Source: Adiantum capillus-veneris
Lineage: Eukaryota; Streptophyta; Polypodiopsida; Polypodiales; Pteridaceae
Direction: 5' to 3'
DNA: 64,000 bases
Assembly: GCA_014529385.2 (NCBI GenBank)
Contig: CM043943.1
Coordinates: forward strand, 153,979,092 to 154,043,091
Both the position numbers and the translations under genes were made by a program. Below the pieces are notes generated by a model. It was not told where the DNA came from. It saw nothing but the letters and a program-made list of their open reading frames with translations, and did not search any database. This document shows, piece by piece, positions 34,191-44,343 of this stretch (the stretch's first letter is position 1; each line of letters starts with the position of its first letter).

Positions 34191-35546
34191 TATCTGACCT
34201 ATTCAAGGTCTCTTACAAAGATGTCTCTCGCTAGCTCTTCTTGTCAAAGTCCTCTCTGATATATGCTTTGGTATTGTTTTTGGAAATCTATATCCAAATC
34301 CTTGTGTTTTGGTCTCAAAGATCATCGGTGCACTCACACTTGGATGAAAGACTGGAGTATCCTTGCATACATATCATTCTAGGTCAATTGGATAAACAAG
34401 TTTGTACTCTTATCCATACTTATCTGCCATCAAAACTTGCACTCCTTGGGCATCTGTATACGTGAATTGTGAGGTCCCCACCCCGTCGTATCAAACAACG
34501 GATCTGATGGTAAACCTGATGGCCACTAGATCTATAGCGAAAGCAAACAAAATGGTTCAGGGTTAAACTAGTGGATGATCTCTCATCACAAAGTGAGTCG
34601 AGTTCGAGCCTACTAGCAACGAGATCTATCTCCACCTCGCAAGGGAAGCGTACTTAACTATCTAGCGATCCTAAGACCCACCTTCCAAGAGGAGAGAAAC
34701 CCCGAGTGCCTTTTTCCCCATGTTTCAGAGGCATGTACTCTCGAGGATTCGCCGCTCTAGGGGCAATGAGTAATACCAATATCGAGTAAGCACTATGGGG
34801 ACAGAGAGTTCTCGACCAATCGGGACCACCCATCTCGTAGGCATTGGCAACCCGAGCCAAGCCCCCACTTTCCACCCCCACACTCACACTTCCTCGTGTG
34901 ACCTAATTACTACCACAAAGGTTGTTCAACATAGATATTCCTTGTTTACTTCCGAATCACATGGTTCGTTAAAACAGCCCTTCAACCAGTATTGCAAACA
35001 ACACCAAGACAGAATTCTAGTAAAAATTCTACTCAAACTTATTCATAAAAGTTCCAATGTTCTGGAGGTACAACATCCCCCCTCCAGCGAGAGTTCACTC
35101 CTCCCGTTGTCGCCTAGCTGCCCATACAACTAGGTATGTCCACCGCATAGAAAGCACGTCATGGACACTCCCACCACATAGAAAGCAAGACGTGGGTTCC
35201 CACCGCATAGAAAGCAAGTCGTGGGTATCCACCGCATAAAAAGGAAGTCGTGGATTCAAGAGCCCTAACGAGGAACTCTGCCCCCTGTGATAAGTAGGGG
35301 GGTCAGAACTGATTCAACATTAGAAATAAAATGAACATGTCGAGCTAAATTTTCCCTAGCAAACATTCTTTCCTCTTGCAAACAACATACCCATCAATCA
35401 TTTCTTTCCTACTTTATACTTAAATGTACTATGCATTCAATGCCGAGGTTTCTGTCGGATTTCTCCAACATGTTCGGGGATATGTTCATTCCTAACTAAT
35501 CGTATGCAATGTTAATTAAACAACTTGAATAGAAATTGGGACCTAC
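34191..35546. other. Non-coding stretch with minisatellite
   Basis: No gene is recognised. TGTGAGGTCCCC at about 34,469 has the look of an LTR start, but no partner was found. The minisatellite at 35,140-35,257 is listed separately. Confidence 0.35.
35140..35257. repeat. Four-copy ~30-bp minisatellite
   Basis: CCACCGCATAGAAAGCA(A/C)G followed by a TCGTGGGT-like phrase repeats at 35,140, 35,171, 35,200 and 35,229. Spacing is 31, 29 and 29 bases with a few substitutions per copy. Confidence 0.9.
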
Positions 35547-35687
35547 CTCTTCCATTTCTTCGTCAATAGCCCGTGAGATGGCCGGTATTTGCTCGTCCAT
35601 GGGAGCCTTTCCTTTTCCGTTGACATTTCTTGTTCCCGCCTTGCGGTCGTGGGCTCCACCGAAGCGAGTTCTCTTAACCGGGGCCAT
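35547..35687 (-). CDS. Possible first exon of an unidentified ORF beside the element C insertion
   Basis: The minus-strand frame opens MAPVKRTRFGGAHDRK and runs 47 codons of basic then acidic sequence to DEEMEE, stopping at a GAAGAG|GTAGGT donor-like site. The next minus-strand exon was not found. Element C inserted 66 bases upstream of this ATG, which would separate it from any promoter. It could equally be the start of a gag-like ORF of another element; I cannot identify it. Confidence 0.25.
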
Positions 35688-35748
35688 TTTTCTCACTACT
35701 TAAATAATATACTTGAAAAAAAAGAGCTAAGGTTCGAGAGTAACATGA

Positions 35749-35753
35749 CAAAC
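35749..35753. repeat. Target-site duplication of element C, left copy
   Basis: CAAAC directly flanks the left LTR and is identical to the 5 bases directly after the right LTR at 49,839-49,843. Five bases is the usual Ty3/gypsy duplication length. Confidence 0.9.
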
Positions 35754-36344
35754 TGTGCGCTCCTTGCCGCACTGTCGAAGCAAGGGACATGCCGATACAC
35801 CATGTGCGAGCCACAAATGGCTCCAAGCACACAACAAGACTAATCTAGCAAGCTCAAAAGAGGGCAATGGTGTGTCACTCACCGCTCTATGCTCCTGCCG
35901 TGGAGGATTCCTTGCAGCGATGAAGAAGAAGCTGCAGTCATGCCGCGCTCAATCGCTTCTCCGCCGTCGTGCCTTCGTAATGCTCGATCGCACACACACT
36001 CTCCCTCGCTCTCTCTCTCTCTCACATACACACACACACACGAGGAGGTGAAGAAGAAGAAGATGGAGATGGAGATGGAGCAAGAGCACTCTTCTATTGC
36101 ACAAATGAGAGAATGAGTGAATTTTAGGTTTAGTTGGCTTTTATATGAGCTCACCCCATTCACACTTGGGCGCCCATGCTTAGCCAACTAATCCCTTGAA
36201 TGTCCGAGTTAGAGTGCGGCTCTCATCGGCGATCACTCTTACCCTTTTCCTATTGGTCCGACAAGCCCGGTACCTGACTCTACCAAATACATAATACACG
36301 TCCGTCGTAGGTGATGGGGTGTCCGTGAGCCGTGAGGGTTAACA
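35754..36344 (-). repeat. 3' LTR of element C
   Basis: 591 bp. On the plus strand it begins TGTGCGCTCC and ends GGGTTAACA; in element orientation it begins TGTTAACCC. It matches 49,250-49,838 along its full length. It contains a small (TC)n/(AC)n tract, (GAA)n- and GGAGAT-type repeats, and a TATA-like box. Confidence 0.93.
36138..36145 (-). promoter_or_regulatory. TATA-like box in 3' LTR
   Basis: TATAAAAG on the minus strand, within CATATAAAAGCC. The same box lies in the 5' LTR at 49,632-49,639, where it would drive the genomic transcript. Confidence 0.6.
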
Positions 36345-36346
36345 TG

Positions 36347-36357
36347 CCCCCCTTCCT
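36347..36357 (-). other. Polypurine tract of element C
   Basis: On the minus strand AGGAAGGGGGG, then CA, then the LTR start TGTTAACCC. Position immediately inside the 3' LTR is as expected for the plus-strand primer. Confidence 0.85.
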
Positions 36358-37429
36358 GATGTAGATTCTGTCCTCGGAAGCTATTGAGTTGAAGCTGGTT
36401 CGTCGAGGTGGAAGAGCATTTGAGATGAATGTCCTTAGCCTTCTTCAGTCACTGCAAAATCAAACAACATTGGCACAGTAATTGCATTCTCTTAAAAAGC
36501 ATATGCAGTTTTAGGTAGACAAATTGATTGGTAAAAGAATTTCAAACAATTTGTTAGCAATGAACATTAAATTGCAATGTAATCAAATGCATAAACAGAT
36601 GTAAAGGTAAAAAATTAAGCAAGTCTGGGGTCGCTAATTTGACGGTCGAAAGGCACTAGAGATCGAATATAAATACCATGGGTAAGCTTCTTAATTATCT
36701 GTGGTCAATTAAGTTGTTTAATTGCGAGAGCCAAGTATTCATGTTCGAGGGCTGACTAGAGGCGATATTTAAAAGACCTTGTAGTTAAGCTACCATAAAA
36801 GGAATTTCTCATGAAATCATCGCCTGACTGATTACTTTTTCTTTGACCCCCCAAAGTCTTTTCACAGTGATTCAATTTTGATGTGTGTGCTTATTTTGTA
36901 TGCCTTGGGTTTTTTGCTTTTCAAGTAAAAGCGCCCATACTGGGAACCTCTAGGGTTCTAGTACCATAGGCAATACATGTGAGTGAAGTACCAAATCAAG
37001 CTGAGATTTCTCTTCCAGCTTAAGATTTTACAATGTGGCACTTTGATTTTTTGTTTGTTCATTTTCAGCATTTTAATTTTGTAACTTTGGGGGGTCATAT
37101 AACACTGATACACCTCCCAGGCTCATCACACCAGTAAAATCCCTTTATAATACTTAAGCTAAAGGTCAATAGGGTCAAGCCCACTAGAAAGCCCTAGTAC
37201 ATTTCACACAATGCTGCCTAAATCGGATTAAGAACCTAAGTAACCATTAATTATTAGGAAGGCATTCCCCATGGTATTAAGAGAAGATTTCTAACACCTA
37301 ACTTGGTCAAACTAGCTTAGTCGGACTGCTTGATTTTTAAACTTAGACAAGTGATTATGACAAAAAATTACATTGAATTAAATGTTTGATACTAAGCAAA
37401 TGCGGTGAATATTAGGCTACCAATCACAA
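36358..37429. other. Non-coding 3' internal region of element C
   Basis: No open frame of significance on the coding strand. Two GGGTCA-rich phrases lie near 37,090 and 37,160, and the rest is AT-rich. Long untranslated 3' parts are common in OTA-clade elements. Confidence 0.5.
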
Positions 37430-37696
37430 TTAAAGCTGACAATCATAGATGCAAAAAAGATAAGGGGCAATGCTAATGGACAAGAAACACCTGTTTGTGT
37501 TGATGGTCGCGCTTGATTTGAAGAGTGAGTCGAGATAAAGATTCCATGAAGGTCCAAATCCTACCAATAGCAACACGCTCCTGTACACACCAGGAAACAA
37601 AAGGAATATCTCCAAGAGGCACATTAGTGGAAAAAGGTACCAACACTTATTGAACACAACAAAAAACATAAGGAACCCTAACCCAATTATTTGCAC
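37430..37696 (-). CDS. Hydrophobic 88-codon frame in element C (doubtful)
   Basis: It starts MQIIGLGFLMFFVVFNK and is very hydrophobic, with a run through PLMCLLEIFLLFP and SVLLLVGF that could make two or three membrane segments. It begins 14 bases after the stop of the preceding ORF. A hydrophobic ORF in this position recalls the env-like ORFs of some Athila elements, but the composition also follows from T-rich DNA and no surface-protein features are seen. Confidence 0.2.
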   Translation of the reverse strand: MQIIGLGFLMFFVVFNKCWYLFPLMCLLEIFLLFPGVYRSVLLLVGFGPSWNLYLDSLFKSSATINTNRCFLSISIAPYLFCIYDCQL

Positions 37697-37709
37697 TCCC
37701 CCTAGAGAG

Positions 37710-38168
37710 TCAAGGGAATAGGATATTGTAGAGGTTGGGGGGAAACCCTAAGGCTAAACCCCTATCCTCGTCATCGAGATAAACAAAGTCATCATCCATG
37801 AGACCATATGTGCCATCCGTGTAGTCCTGTAAATTTTCTTCTTCATCATAGGTGCCCATGTTTACTAAGAAGGTCACTAGACGCCTATAGTCATCTTGGT
37901 CAAAAGGGTAGGCTTGTGCAATGGGAGAAACGCTCTCTACTAAGTATGGATCAGACGTGGTCAAGAGACGTATCAGCCATTCTAACTCCTCAAAATTCCT
38001 CTCACATGCTAGCGTACCTATCAAATCCCATTCACATGCAAGCACTGGAAAGACCATGTGAAATATTTGTGAAAAGTAACGAGGGTACCTCTCACCCAAG
38101 GCAGGAGTGGATGACTCTAGCGTACTAGCCATATCTGTACACGCAAATAGATGATGGTTAGAGTGCAA
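37710..38168 (-). CDS. Accessory ORF of element C, function unknown
   Basis: 152 codons from the first Met; the more likely start is the Met at 38,129 (MASTLESSTPALGERYP), giving about 139. The product is acidic, soluble, without signal peptide or membrane segment, and ends with a DEENLQDYTDGTYGLMDDDF stretch. It contains a WDLIGTLACERNFEELEWL helix-rich part. It lies about 210 bases beyond the stop of the long pol frame, in the place where Athila/Tat elements may carry an extra ORF. The intact frame in an element otherwise broken by stops hints at short age rather than selection. I do not recognise a family. Confidence 0.45.
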   Translation of the reverse strand: MHSNHHLFACTDMASTLESSTPALGERYPRYFSQIFHMVFPVLACEWDLIGTLACERNFEELEWLIRLLTTSDPYLVESVSPIAQAYPFDQDDYRRLVTFLVNMGTYDEEENLQDYTDGTYGLMDDDFVYLDDEDRGLALGFPPNLYNILFP

Positions 38169-38378
38169 ATATTACAAGGGTCGTGTTCTTGTGCATAATT
38201 TGTTTTTATGATTTGTGTTATGGCTCTTGCTCTTTTACTTTTTTATCTTGTTTTTGTGAGTATAAGGCTTTATATATACATTCCCTAAGATCGGAGATTA
38301 AGAGGTCAGGGAGAAAGGTTGAGAGGGAAGCAAGTGAATGATGGATGTCCACAAACACTCCCCCCTTCCTTGGGTAGA

Positions 38379-39698
38379 TCATACCGTTTGAAATGAGCTT
38401 GTCACCCTTTGAAACCAATTGTTCCAGTTGGTAATAGGTAAGGATTTTTGCCAGTAGTTTTCTATTACCCTAGGTGCCTCTTCAAGTTGCAAAGGTGGTA
38501 AGGTACTCTCCCAGGATCGAACTTGAAGTGGTTCATCAGGTGATTCTTGAACACTGGGAGGTGTGGATTCTTTTGTAGCTTCATGGAAGTCCATTACTAT
38601 AGATGGAGGCTGTGTAGAAGCTTTTACCTCTATGGATGTATTACATGAGGAGCTAGAAGCTTCATGGAACTCCCCCCTTCCTGAGCTAGGTGGAATAAAT
38701 TGGTTTTGCCTTGGAGTCCAAACTAGCTCTGGACTAGGTGTGTAGCATTCTGTGATCTTTCCCTTCCCACGGTCTGCCATTGGCTTTAGCGTTACACTGT
38801 TTGACTCATATGGGTTTGTTGTCGATAGGGAAGGACACATTTTACGTTTAGGTACCCAAATTTGCTCATTTCCATCATAGTAGCCTTGGGCTTCTAATAG
38901 TTGTTTTGGAATCCATCGTGATTTGGTCTTGACTCTCCTAGGGCGCGCTCTTGGTTTTCCCAGGAAATTTTTTCTTGGAATGGATGAGAGGGTTGAGGTA
39001 GTTGGAAGTAAGGCCTTGGGGACCCATTGATATGTACTCTTAGGTCGTGGATGCGTACTTGCAATATTACTGCTTGCTGCAACTACAAGTGTTGAAGTGC
39101 TAGGTTCATGGGTAGCACGCAAAGACGAGTTAACCACCTTGGCTTGTGAATGTTGGCTATCCTTCAACTTTGCTAGAGTTTGCAACGTAGGTGACTTTGT
39201 TTGAATGATAGGGGTAAGAGTCGGTGGTCGCGTTGTGACACTAACAGTATCCCAATCAATAGTGCATTTGGTTGCCAACATCCACGTGCGTCCCAGGTTT
39301 ACGTTGCCTTCCATAGCTCCTGCGGGCATGACTAGAAACCTCTGCACTATGCTTCCATTGTCATAGACAACAGGGGTCTGAAGGACTCCAAGAATAGCAG
39401 CTTTCTTTTTATTAATGCCCTTGACTTGCATGGTACTCGGGGATAGGGTCGGTTTCCCTAATTGACACCAAACTCCATAGGATAACAAATTGTGTTTAGC
39501 TCCTGTATCTAATAAGGCATTGTATAGTACTTTCCCATAGGGGCTATTTAGCTCAATTGGGTATTGTAGGGGTGGCTCAGATTCTAATGAGTCGTCATCT
39601 GTGTCCTCGAAAAATGCTTGCGTGATTACCAGATTAGCCTCTCGTTGGCGTCTAAGACGTTGTTGTCGTTCTCGAGCCTCAACTCTTGCTTGGATTTT
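38379..39698 (-). CDS. Second retropepsin-like domain and repeat extension, in pol frame of element C
   Basis: This continues the pol frame after a TAA at 39,699-39,701. About 40 charged residues (QQRLRRQREAN) lead into NALLDTGAKHNLLSYGVW, a retropepsin active-site motif with intact Asp-Thr-Gly (codons at 39,498-39,509). AILGVLQTPVVYDNG and RFLVMPAGAMEGNVNLGR follow at flap and core positions, ending TIDWDTV. A basic region (RKNFLGKPRARPRRVKTKSR) and WVPK/WIPK motifs (SRWIPKQLLEAQGYYDGNEQ) come next, then a Ser/Pro-rich tail ending FQTV. The total is about 439 residues. A protease domain downstream of integrase is not the usual Ty3/gypsy plan. It could be a captured or duplicated protease that replaces or supplements the first. 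Confidence 0.7.
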   Translation of the reverse strand, partial: KIQARVEARERQQRLRRQREANLVITQAFFEDTDDDSLESEPPLQYPIELNSPYGKVLYNALLDTGAKHNLLSYGVWCQLGKPTLSPSTMQVKGINKKKAAILGVLQTPVVYDNGSIVQRFLVMPAGAMEGNVNLGRTWMLATKCTIDWDTVSVTTRPPTLTPIIQTKSPTLQTLAKLKDSQHSQAKVVNSSLRATHEPSTSTLVVAASSNIASTHPRPKSTYQWVPKALLPTTSTLSSIPRKNFLGKPRARPRRVKTKSRWIPKQLLEAQGYYDGNEQIWVPKRKMCPSLSTTNPYESNSVTLKPMADRGKGKITECYTPSPELVWTPRQNQFIPPSSGRGEFHEASSSSCNTSIEVKASTQPPSIVMDFHEATKESTPPSVQESPDEPLQVRSWESTLPPLQLEEAPRVIENYWQKSLPITNWNNWFQRVTSSFQTV

Positions 39699-41059
39699 TT
39701 AAAGCTCTTCTTGTTCCTTGGCAGCCTTCTTTTGATGGATGGCTTGCAACTCTTCCTGGCTTAGAGGATCATAATATCTTTTGAATTTACTCCCATTAAG
39801 GAATCCAATGGTTTCAACTCCATCTAGAGTCTCCACACAAATGGTACCTTGCGGGGTAATTTCACACACTCGATATGGTCCCTTACCAGCGTATTTCAAT
39901 TTATTCTTTTCATTACGTACCCCGTACATAAGAACTTTATCACCAACCTTGATGTCTTTATCCTTTAAATGGCTATCAAACCACTTCTTTCTCCTATCCT
40001 TCTCCACTAGAGCATTTCGCACAGCTAATTGCCTCTCTTCATCTAGCCTTTCCAGGATATATAATCGCTCCACTAAGGGGTTACCATCCCAACCTTCTTG
40101 AGAAGCTACTCGAAGACTAGGAATGACAAATTCCCATGGCATAACTGCTTCTTGGCCATACACCATCTTAAACGGTGTGCAATTAATAGCAACTTTATAC
40201 GCAGTACAATAAGCCCATAAAGCTGATGTAAGCTTTAGGTCCCAATCAGTGCGATGAGCCTCAACTGTCTTTGTCAAAATGGAGATGAGAGTTTTGTTGG
40301 TACTCTCAGCTTGGCCATTTGCTTGGGGATAATAGGGTGTAGACTTGTGGTGAGATATCATGAAGTTTGATGTGAGTTCTTTTATTACTTGATTTATAAA
40401 ATGAGTTCCATTGTCACTCACAAGTTCAAAGGGGCATCCAAAACGTGTGATAATGTTCTCAAAGAGGAACTTAGCTGTTGTTTTTGCATCCGCCTTTCGT
40501 GTTGCTTTTGCTTCAGCCCATTTGGTTACATAGTCGGTAGCCACAATGATATATCGTGATTGCGTGTTACGTGCAGCCGGACTAATCGGTCCTACAAAGT
40601 CTAAGCCCCACTTTTCAAATGGTTGGGTTACCTTGATGGGATGTAGAGGCATCCTATCACTTCTTTGTGGCTTCTTGAAGCGTGGGCATTCATCACATCC
40701 CTTTGAAAAAAGTGATGCATCCTTAAACAGAGTGGGCCACCAATAGCCTGACTGTAAGATCTTTCGGGCAGTCAAGTTTCCTGAAAAGTGACCACCAGCT
40801 ACACCCATGTGTGCCTCTTGTAGAATATATAAATACTCATCCTCGCGGGCACATCGTCTAAGAACATCATCTTTTCCTCTCTTATAGAGAGTTCCAGCCA
40901 GTAAGCAATAGGGTTCGCATTCCTTGATTAATTTTCGAGCTATATCTTTTCGCAGTTCTTTGGGTGGAAAACCATTAACTAAGAAGTTAACAATCTTTTC
41001 ACTCCATTCAGGCATTGTCTCAACAATGAACAAAGGAGTATCAGGCAATTCATCATCAA
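39699..41059 (-). CDS. Integrase of element C
   Basis: The HHCC zinc-binding region is complete: EAHMGVAGGHFSG followed by KGCDECPRFKKP. The DDE core has all three acids: WGLDFVGPIS, LVSDNGTHFINQ and PQANGQAESTNKT. TPFKMVYGQEAVMPWEF and KVGDKVLMYGVRNEKNK follow, with a C-terminal strand GKGPYRVCEITPQGT. There is no chromodomain. The frame then ends at TAA 39,699-39,701, where CAA would restore continuity with the downstream protease-like domain. The enzyme would insert the cDNA into nuclear DNA, making a 5-bp duplication as seen here. Confidence 0.9.
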
Positions 41060-42786
41060 CCCCCGTAGGAGCTTCGCCATTAGGGATACGAGATAAATGA
41101 TTTGCCATGACATGTTTCCTCCCAGGCCTCACAACAACGGTGAAGTCAAACTCAAGAAGAATTAACAACCATCGTGTAATTCGACCTGTGAAATACGGCT
41201 TGTGTACCAAATATAGCAATGCTTGATGATCAACATAAAACACAAACTTGGTAGCAAGAAGGTAATAGCGAAATTTCTTTACTGCGTAAATCATGGCTAG
41301 ACCTTCGCGCTCTGTAGTAGTGTAGTTCATCTCGGCATCATTTAATTGGCGACTTGCAAAGCTAATAGGGTAGTCCAATTTATGTTCTCCTGGTTGAGTT
41401 AGAACACACCCAATAGCAAAATTTGATGCATCAATATGCACATGAAAAGGTACATTCCAATCGGGTGTTCGCAGGATTGGAGCACTTGTTAGGGCCTTCT
41501 TTAATAACTCATACGATTGATGACATTCTTCCGTCCAGTGAAACTCGATAAGAAGCTTGTACAATGGACGCGCTATCTCGGCAAAGTTTAAAATAAATCT
41601 TCGATAATAACCAACATGGCCCATAAATCTTTGAACTCCTTTATAGTTCGTAGGTGGTGGCAAATTGGCAATGGCTTTAATCTTACTCTCATATGTGGAT
41701 ATCCCGTTCTTGGACACTATATGCCCTAGAATGACTCCATGCTTAACCCAAAATTGGCATTTGAAAGGGTTCAATGAGATGCGATAAAATCTGCACCTTT
41801 CAAATATTTTTCATAGATATAACAAATGCTTCTCCCAAGAAGAATAAACACAAAGGTCGTCTAGGAAAGTTTCACAAAACTCCCTTAGAAATTCTTTAAA
41901 CGCAGTGTTTATTAATCGTTGGAATGTAGCAGGGGCATTCGTTAAGCCAAAAGCCATAACACGAAATGCAAACACTCCAAACTCTGTGATAAAAGTAGTT
42001 TTAGCTTGGTCCTCTAATGCAATTGTGATTTGATTGTAACCAGAGTACCCATCTAAAAAGCTATAAGCTTCCTTGCCCGCAACTCTTTCAAGAACATGTT
42101 CTGAATATGGCAAGGGATAATGATCTCTCCTAGTGGCTGCATTAACTTTCTTGAGGTCCACGCACACTCTTAGTTTCCCATTCTTTTTTGGCACAATGAC
42201 TATTGGAGAAACCCATTCTGAGTGCTCAATAGGGTATATGAATCCACATTGGATAAGTTTTTCAATCTCCTCTTGTACAATTTTGGCGTACTTAGGATTC
42301 ATTGGATAGGGTCGTTGCTGGACGGGTTTAGCAGTGTTGATCATGGGAATTGTATGTTGCACCACAGAAGGTGGAACGCCCTTCATGTCATGATATGTCC
42401 AAGCAAAGATATCCTTGTATTCCTTGAGGAGCTCTTTAAGTACAGCCTCTTCAGTTTCAGTAAGGTCTTGAGCAATAAAGACTGGTTTAGACTCCTCACC
42501 TGGTTCTGCTAATTCTATCTCTTTAACTACCGCTGGACCATCATAGACTCCACTGCTTCCATTGGTAGGTATTTGTTGGGCTTTGGCATACACAACCTTT
42601 CGCTCCCCCGTGGTATAAGATTTAAAATGTTCAGGAGCCGTATGTAAGTCAGCAGGATCTTGTCCTGACGGAGACCTTTCTTTTAGTTCTGCCTCCTTTT
42701 GTTGTTGTGCTAACTCTTGGTTTTGACGTCTTCTTATAGTTCGACTCAATTTCGGCTCTGTAACCTCCAATTGAGCGAGGTCAATG
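41060..42786 (-). CDS. Reverse transcriptase and RNase H of element C
   Basis: RT motifs occur in order: PIVIVPKKNGKLRVCVDLKK, YSFLDGYSGYNQI, FAFRVMAFGLTNAPATFQRL and the catalytic ETFLDDLCVYS. An in-frame TGA at 41,811-41,813 follows shortly after the catalytic motif; a CGA codon would restore it. The connection continues PFKCQFWVKHGVILGHIVSK and GVQRFMGHVGYYRRFI. RNase H shows HVHIDASNFAIGCVL, YTTTEREGLAMIYAVKKFRY, FYVDHQALLYL and a final ANHLSRI. Upstream the frame is joined to the protease linker across a TGA at 42,789-42,791. Apart from the stops all catalytic residues are present. Confidence 0.9.
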
Positions 42787-42788
42787 GG

Positions 42789-43580
42789 TCACGGGCTGCA
42801 CCACATGACATTCTGGAGATGTTCACCCCAATTGTCTACTAGCTTTCGATGAGCATCACATGCCCCTAGATAGCTAAGCCATTCTGCAGTAGATCTTTCC
42901 TTGTTTATCCTAGCTCTCACATTTGCTCGATATCGTTGTCTCTTATATGACCTTTGTTTCTTGTTAAGGTTTTGATTTTGGTAAATGTTTGAACTCGACT
43001 CGCTTGATAGGTCTTCGCTTGTATCTTCTTCACTCTCATATAAATTACCATAGATGGTCGTACTAGACCTTGAGTGTTCAGTTTCTATACTTGGCTCACT
43101 CGATGTTTCCTCAGGTTCTGAATCCATTTCTCCCTGAGATTCCGTTTCCGATGTGTATTGGCCTGAAGCCCTTGAGGAATCATCGGTTTCACTCTTAGGT
43201 AGGTGTGCCTCTTTCTTATCATCGGATGTTACATGCGCTACACCTAACATGTTTACTGGTGCGATGTGTGGTATCTCTTCCCCATCTGGTGTTACCCAGG
43301 TTGTTCCTCTAGCTCCCCATGTATCTATAGTTGCCGCTAGGTGTACCCAATCGACATTGTCTGACTCAGCCATTCCGGGTAGGATATCCATATAAGGAGA
43401 GTTCTTCCCAATATCCGTGTCTTCGTTACACGTGTAACAATACTGTAATGGAGCTGAGTGAATTGTTGTGTCTGATCGATTATCAATGATGAATTTATTT
43501 CCTAGAGGATGCGTTCGACCACTTAAAAGATCAACTCGAATGACAGAGTCTTGGAACTGTAAGTAGACGTGGTTTTTGGA
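42789..43580 (-). CDS. Protease-RT linker of element C
   Basis: This is the same frame as the protease, after a TAG at 43,581-43,583. It begins SKNHVYLQF (a Trp or Gln codon lost to TAG), and includes a Ser/Glu-rich disordered stretch (SSEPSIETEHSRSSTT) and a basic part (KKQRSYKRQRYRANVRAR). It ends at a TGA at 42,789-42,791 that a CGA codon would restore. It has no catalytic motifs and probably serves as a spacer cleaved from Pol. Confidence 0.65.
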   Translation of the reverse strand, partial: SKNHVYLQFQDSVIRVDLLSGRTHPLGNKFIIDNRSDTTIHSAPLQYCYTCNEDTDIGKNSPYMDILPGMAESDNVDWVHLAATIDTWGARGTTWVTPDGEEIPHIAPVNMLGVAHVTSDDKKEAHLPKSETDDSSRASGQYTSETESQGEMDSEPEETSSEPSIETEHSRSSTTIYGNLYESEEDTSEDLSSESSSNIYQNQNLNKKQRSYKRQRYRANVRARINKERSTAEWLSYLGACDAHRKLVDNWGEHLQNVMWCSP

Positions 43581-44340
43581 CTAGTCATGCACCATTTTTG
43601 CTTCCCTCATGAATGGATGCCCTAAGATCATCTCAAATGACATAGGATGCTTGGAAAAATCCATAACAATGAAAGTTTGCCTTACCTTGTGTCCCAAGAC
43701 CTTGATTCTGAGATCCTTTAGCATTCCAATAGGCGTAACAATAGATCTATTAGCCATTTTTACCACTACGCTTGTGGCTTCAAGGTGAGGTCGCCCCATA
43801 GACTCCCAACAACTCTTTGTCACCATGCTGACTCCCGCACCACCTTCAAGGACCCCCTTTACAGTTAATCCTTTAGTAGTGATTGGTAGAGTAGCATTAG
43901 ATTCATCACCTTCAAAGTATTGCCCCAACTTGTTAACGGGTACTTCAATTACAGATTCATGTCCCGCTAGGTCAGATGGTGGTGCTAAATGTTCCTCATC
44001 ATTCATTATTGAGTCAGGTTTGTTCATATGTGCAAACTGTGGTAATCCGGCCTGTAATTCTCCATTGAGGAAGGCTCGAAGAGCTGAGACTAGCTCGGGG
44101 TCTTTATATAGTTTGGACATGATGGTGGTTCTAACTTCTGAAGACATGAAATCCATCAATTTGGCAACATTTAATGGCATCTTGTGGGACGTAGGACCCT
44201 GACAAGAGAATGGTGAAGATGGAATCTCCACTTCCTCAAGGGGGTCGGGCATTCCCTCACCAAACATTCTCTCTAGTAGGAAAGGTGTGTGTCCACTTTC
44301 AGATGTCCTACCCTCACTCTCTTCCCAATGATACTGGGTA
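43581..44340 (-). CDS. First retropepsin-like domain of element C, Glu in place of active Asp
   Basis: The frame is open from just beside the gag stop, with MPLNVAKLMDFMSSEVRTTI in its early part. The protease core reads TTKGLTVKGVLEGGAGVSMV, where plant OTA elements normally have (L/I)(V/I/L)D(G/T/S)G. Asp is Glu here (GAA), a transversion relative to GAC/GAT, so activity is doubtful. Flap and C-terminal strands follow: RQTFIVMDFSKHPM, FEMILGHPFMREAKM. TAG at 43,581 interrupts VHD-x-SKN. Gag and this frame differ by one base, so expression would need a frameshift or separate initiation. Confidence 0.75.
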
Positions 44341-44343
44341 TAG

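Noticed and set aside
37430-37696. Hydrophobic frame as an envelope protein gene.
   Set aside because: No signal peptide, cleavage site or conserved surface features; T-rich DNA gives hydrophobic frames by chance. Kept only as a low-confidence frame.
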